From Brachybacterium muris (GTDB taxonomy: Bacteria; Actinomycetota; Actinomycetes; Actinomycetales; Dermabacteraceae): a DNA stretch of 64,000 bases. The stretch is taken from NCBI RefSeq assembly GCF_016907455.1, contig NZ_JAFBCB010000001.1, positions 2,108,001-2,172,000 of the forward strand, written 5' to 3'. Each line of letters starts with the position of its first letter. The stretch's first letter is position 1. Under the pieces are notes generated by a model. That model was given only the letters and a program-made list of their open reading frames with translations. It searched no databases and was not told where the DNA came from. Positions 61,282 to 64,000 of this stretch are shown here, piece after piece. Position numbers and translations under genes: made by a program.

Positions 61282-62373
61282 ATGAGTACGACCACCAAGG
61301 ACGTGGAGCAGCCGCGCGTAATGAAGGAGATGTCCTTCCTCGATCGCTGGCTCCCGGTATGGATCCTGGCCGCCATGGCCGTGGGACTCCTGCTGGGGAG
61401 GTTCGTCCCCGGCCTGAACACCGCACTGGAGGCGGTAAAGATCGGATCCGTGTCCCTCCCCATCGCGATCGGACTGCTGGTGATGATGTACCCGGTCCTG
61501 GCGAAGGTCCGCTACGACGAGACCCGGAGAATCGGAGCTGACCGACGCCTGCTGGTGACCTCCCTGGTGCTGAACTGGCTCGTCGGACCGGCACTCATGT
61601 TCGGCCTCGCGTGGATCTTCCTTGCCGACCTGCCGGAGTACCGGACCGGCCTGATCATCGTGGGCCTCGCGCGCTGCATCGCGATGGTGCTCATCTGGAA
61701 CGACCTCGCCTGCGGCGACCGCGAAGCTGCCGCCGTGCTGGTCGCGATCAACTCCGTCTTCCAGGTGATCGCCTTCGGTGCCCTGGGCTGGTTCTACCTC
61801 CAGGCGCTGCCGTCGTGGCTAGGGCTGCCGACCACGTCGGCCGAATTCTCGATCGGCGCGATCGTCCTCAGCGTGCTGATCTTCCTCGGGATCCCCCTGG
61901 TCGCCGGCTTCCTGACCCGCATCCTCGGGGAGAAGGCGAAGGGTCGGGCCTGGTACGAGGAGCGGTTCCTCCCGAAGATCGGCCCGTGGGCGCTGTACGG
62001 GCTGCTTTTCACCATCGTGCTGCTGTTCGCTCTCCAAGGCGACGCGATCCTCTCCGCCCCGGGAGACGTGGCCCGCATCGCTCTGCCGCTGCTGGTCTAC
62101 TTCGTGGTCATGTTTCTGGGGTCCTTCCTGCTCGGACGGGCGATCGGCCTGAATTACGCCAAGTCCACGACCGTCGCGTTCACCGCCTCGGGCAACAACT
62201 TCGAGCTCGCCATCGCCGTCGCCATCGGCACCTTCGGCGTCACCTCCGGCCAGGCCCTCGCCGGTGTCGTCGGCCCCCTGATCGAGGTCCCGGTCCTCGT
62301 CGCCCTCGTCTACGTCGCCCTCGCGATGGGCCGCCGGCTCTTCCCCGGCGACGCGACCGTTCCCACCCGATGA
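61282..62373 (+). CDS. acr3: Arsenite efflux permease Acr3
   Basis: A 363-residue, ten-helix membrane exporter of As(III) of the ACR3 family. Seen: [15 protein letters not shown] at the N-terminus, the conserved [18 protein letters not shown] helix with the essential Cys, and [20 protein letters not shown] near the end. ATG 61282 has GGAAGGA about 10 nt upstream; the longer frame from 61228 would start inside the promoter. It overlaps or abuts the following arsC. Confidence 0.95.
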   Translation: MSTTTKDVEQPRVMKEMSFLDRWLPVWILAAMAVGLLLGRFVPGLNTALEAVKIGSVSLPIAIGLLVMMYPVLAKVRYDETRRIGADRRLLVTSLVLNWLVGPALMFGLAWIFLADLPEYRTGLIIVGLARCIAMVLIWNDLACGDREAAAVLVAINSVFQVIAFGALGWFYLQALPSWLGLPTTSAEFSIGAIVLSVLIFLGIPLVAGFLTRILGEKAKGRAWYEERFLPKIGPWALYGLLFTIVLLFALQGDAILSAPGDVARIALPLLVYFVVMFLGSFLLGRAIGLNYAKSTTVAFTASGNNFELAIAVAIGTFGVTSGQALAGVVGPLIEVPVLVALVYVALAMGRRLFPGDATVPTR

Positions 62374-62396
62374 ACCAGCAGAGAGATCGAGTCACC

Positions 62397-62825
62397 ATGA
62401 CCGCGAAACGCCCCGCAGTCCTGTTCGTGTGCGTGAAGAACGGCGGCAAGTCCCAGATGGCTGCGGCCCTCATGCGCCACCACGCCGGCGACGCCGTCCA
62501 GGTGCACTCCGCCGGTACCCGCCCCGGTACGGCCATCAACGCCCAGTCCGCCGCGGCGATCGCGGAAGTCGGCGCGGACATGTCCTCCGCTGTGCCCCAG
62601 CCGGTCACTGCCGAGCTGCTGCGCAACGTCGATCGGGTGATCGTCCTCGGGGATGAGGCTGTCATCGAGCCCGTTGCGGGGATGACCGCGCCGGTGACCA
62701 CCTGGCACACCGACGAGCCCTCGACGCGCGGCATTGAAGGAGTGGAGCGGATGCGCCTGGTCCGCGACGACATCGACCGCCGCGTCCGTGCGCTCCTGGC
62801 CGACCTCACACAGTCCTCGGCCTGA
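62397..62825 (+). CDS. arsC1: Mycothiol-dependent arsenate reductase ArsC1
   Basis: A 142-residue enzyme of the corynebacterial arsenate-mycothiol transferase type. Seen: [19 protein letters not shown] (P-loop with catalytic Cys), [46 protein letters not shown] and a C-terminal [16 protein letters not shown]. It lacks the extra C-terminal Cys pair of thioredoxin-linked ArsC, fitting mycothiol as reductant. I chose ATG 62397; ATG 62370, overlapping the acr3 stop as ATGA, would add nine residues. Confidence 0.92.
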   Translation: MTAKRPAVLFVCVKNGGKSQMAAALMRHHAGDAVQVHSAGTRPGTAINAQSAAAIAEVGADMSSAVPQPVTAELLRNVDRVIVLGDEAVIEPVAGMTAPVTTWHTDEPSTRGIEGVERMRLVRDDIDRRVRALLADLTQSSA

Positions 62826-62876
62826 CCCGGTGAGCGCGTCCTCGCCACCCCGGACAAGAAGATCTGCATCGTCGGC

Positions 62877-63023
62877 GTGAAACGCTATGGGCGGCCGCCG
62901 AACCAGCGTGTCGCCGCCTGCCCGGACAGCGGCGCCTCGTGCCGCAGCGAATGCGTCCTCCTGGACGAGCGCCACCAGCCCTGCACATCCCGTGACGCTG
63001 CTGAAGGAGCACCCCGACTGTGA
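62877..63023 (+). CDS. Possible Cys-rich small ORF (48 aa)
   Basis: GTG 62877 opens 49 codons with five Cys (ACPDSGASCRSECVLL, HQPC) and ends overlapping the next gene's GTG (GTGA). The frame stays open back to the arsC1 stop, so it may equally be the tail of a degraded gene. Metal binding would suit the context but is speculative. Confidence 0.35.
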   Translation: MKRYGRPPNQRVAACPDSGASCRSECVLLDERHQPCTSRDAAEGAPRL

Positions 63024-63994
63024 ACCGCCTGGTCTCCTGGTGGGACGCCCACCAGATCGCGCTGTACCTGGCCGCGATGGCGGCCGGCGCCGCTATCGGG
63101 CTGGCAGCTCCCGGGCTCGCGCCGACGTTGGAGCACTCCATCGAGCCGGTGTTGATGCTGCTGCTGTTCGCCACGTTCCTGGGTGTGCCGCTGATCGAGG
63201 TCGGGCAGGCCTTCCGTGACCGGCGGTTCCTGGGAACGGTGCTGGTGGCGAACTTCGCGATCGTGCCGCTGCTCGCCTGGGCACTGTCCCGGTTCGTCGC
63301 CGACGATCAAGGGCTCCTGCTCGGCGTGCTCCTGGTGCTGCTAACCCCATGCATCGACTACGTCATCGTCTTCACGGGCCTCGCGGGGGGAGCGCGCGCG
63401 AAACTCCTGGCCGCTGCGCCCTTGCTGATGCTCCTCCAACTGGCGTTGTTGCCGCTGCACCTGTTCGCCTTCGCGGGCCGCGAGGTCGTCGGGGTGATTG
63501 ACGTGGCCCCGTTCGCAGAGGCGTTCTTCCTGCTGATCGTGGTGCCGCTGACCGCGGCAGCGGCCGTGCAGGCGCTGGCGCGCCGACACCGGTCGGGCCG
63601 AGCCATCGAGGGGGTCATGGCGGGGGCCATGGTGCCGCTGATGATGCTCACCCTCGCAACTGTGATCGGTTCCCAGATCGCTGCCGTCGGCTCACAGATC
63701 GGGACCCTCGCGCGGCTCCTACCCCTGTATGCAGGGTTCGTGGTCGCGGCCGTCTTCATCGGTTTCGCGGCCTCGAGGGTCACGAGGCTGGATACCGCCT
63801 CGACGCGGGCGGTGATGTTCTCGGTCGCCACCCGCAACTCCCTGGTGGTCCTTCCCCTCGCACTGGCCCTCCCCGATGCCCTGGCGATCGCGCCACTCGC
63901 AGTCGTCACCCAGACCCTGGTCGAACTCATCGCCATGGTCGCCCTGGTCCGCATCGTGCCCGCCATCGTTCCGAGCACAACGGCTGTGCCATAA
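63020..63994 (+). CDS. Second arsenic-resistance permease (BASS/ACR3-like)
   Basis: A 324-residue membrane protein with about ten helices in the bile-acid/arsenite/riboflavin (BASS) superfamily. Seen: LLLFATFLGVPLIEVGQAFRDRRFL, LLVLLTPCIDYVIVFTGLAGG with a conserved Cys in the helix matching the Acr3 Cys helix, and SVATRNSLVVLPLALALP. GTG 63020 has GAAGGAG about 9 nt upstream. Its place after acr3-arsC1 suggests arsenite or antimonite efflux, or an organoarsenical; the exact ion is unknown. Confidence 0.82.
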   Translation: MNRLVSWWDAHQIALYLAAMAAGAAIGLAAPGLAPTLEHSIEPVLMLLLFATFLGVPLIEVGQAFRDRRFLGTVLVANFAIVPLLAWALSRFVADDQGLLLGVLLVLLTPCIDYVIVFTGLAGGARAKLLAAAPLLMLLQLALLPLHLFAFAGREVVGVIDVAPFAEAFFLLIVVPLTAAAAVQALARRHRSGRAIEGVMAGAMVPLMMLTLATVIGSQIAAVGSQIGTLARLLPLYAGFVVAAVFIGFAASRVTRLDTASTRAVMFSVATRNSLVVLPLALALPDALAIAPLAVVTQTLVELIAMVALVRIVPAIVPSTTAVP

Positions 63995-64000
63995 ACCGGT

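Overview
The window is GC-rich actinobacterial chromosome, most consistent with Micrococcales and plausibly Brachybacterium or a close relative. This rests on codon usage, the lhr-nei pair, the mycothiol-type arsenate reductase, the many GTG/TTG starts and the frequent leaderless promoters. No rRNA or CRISPR array is present. The genus is an inference from gene style, not a database result.

Layout. 1-15 kb is ordinary core sequence: the sodA 5' end, a DUF4272 protein, the Lhr helicase with a Nei glycosylase, tRNA-Arg, a Cys-rich copper protein, a thioesterase, an oligoribonuclease fused to an AGE-type sugar isomerase, tRNA-His, a VTT membrane protein, a tocopherol-cyclase-like protein and a cytochrome b/molybdopterin oxidoreductase. 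15-37 kb is core sequence broken by insertion sequences. It holds a Crp/Fnr regulator, an epimerase, a cytochrome P450 split by an IS3 element, an SDR, a metal-efflux CDF-ArsR operon, transporters, hydrolases, an NYN protein, bioY split by an IS21 element, and a frameshifted ene-reductase.

38-59 kb is a defence-like island of mixed, partly low GC. It contains an unrecognised 820-residue protein, an interrupted deoxyribosyltransferase/TIR-like P-loop ATPase, an MmeI-like restriction-modification enzyme and an interrupted AlbA_2 protein. It is riddled with IS21, IS1380 and IS30 copies. 59-64 kb holds a serine recombinase and an arsenic-resistance cluster: ArsR, two kinds of ArsC, Acr3 and a second BASS-type permease.

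The dominant story is insertion-sequence damage. Four IS21-family copies (2581 bp each), two IS1380-family copies (1706 bp), one IS3-family copy (1337 bp) and one IS30-family copy (1105 bp) have split five host genes and one transposase. In every case, deleting the element plus one target duplication restores an uninterrupted reading frame of normal length, so the insertions look recent. The flanking duplications of the two IS1380 copies match only when swapped, which indicates that the 1.76 kb between them was inverted by recombination.

Regulatory signals visible directly include about fifteen genes with a -10-like hexamer only 6-7 nt from the start codon (leaderless transcripts), an FNR-type box at exactly -41.5 of one of these, ArsR-type operators on the metal and arsenic promoters, and a hairpin that masks the transposase ribosome-binding site in each IS21 copy.
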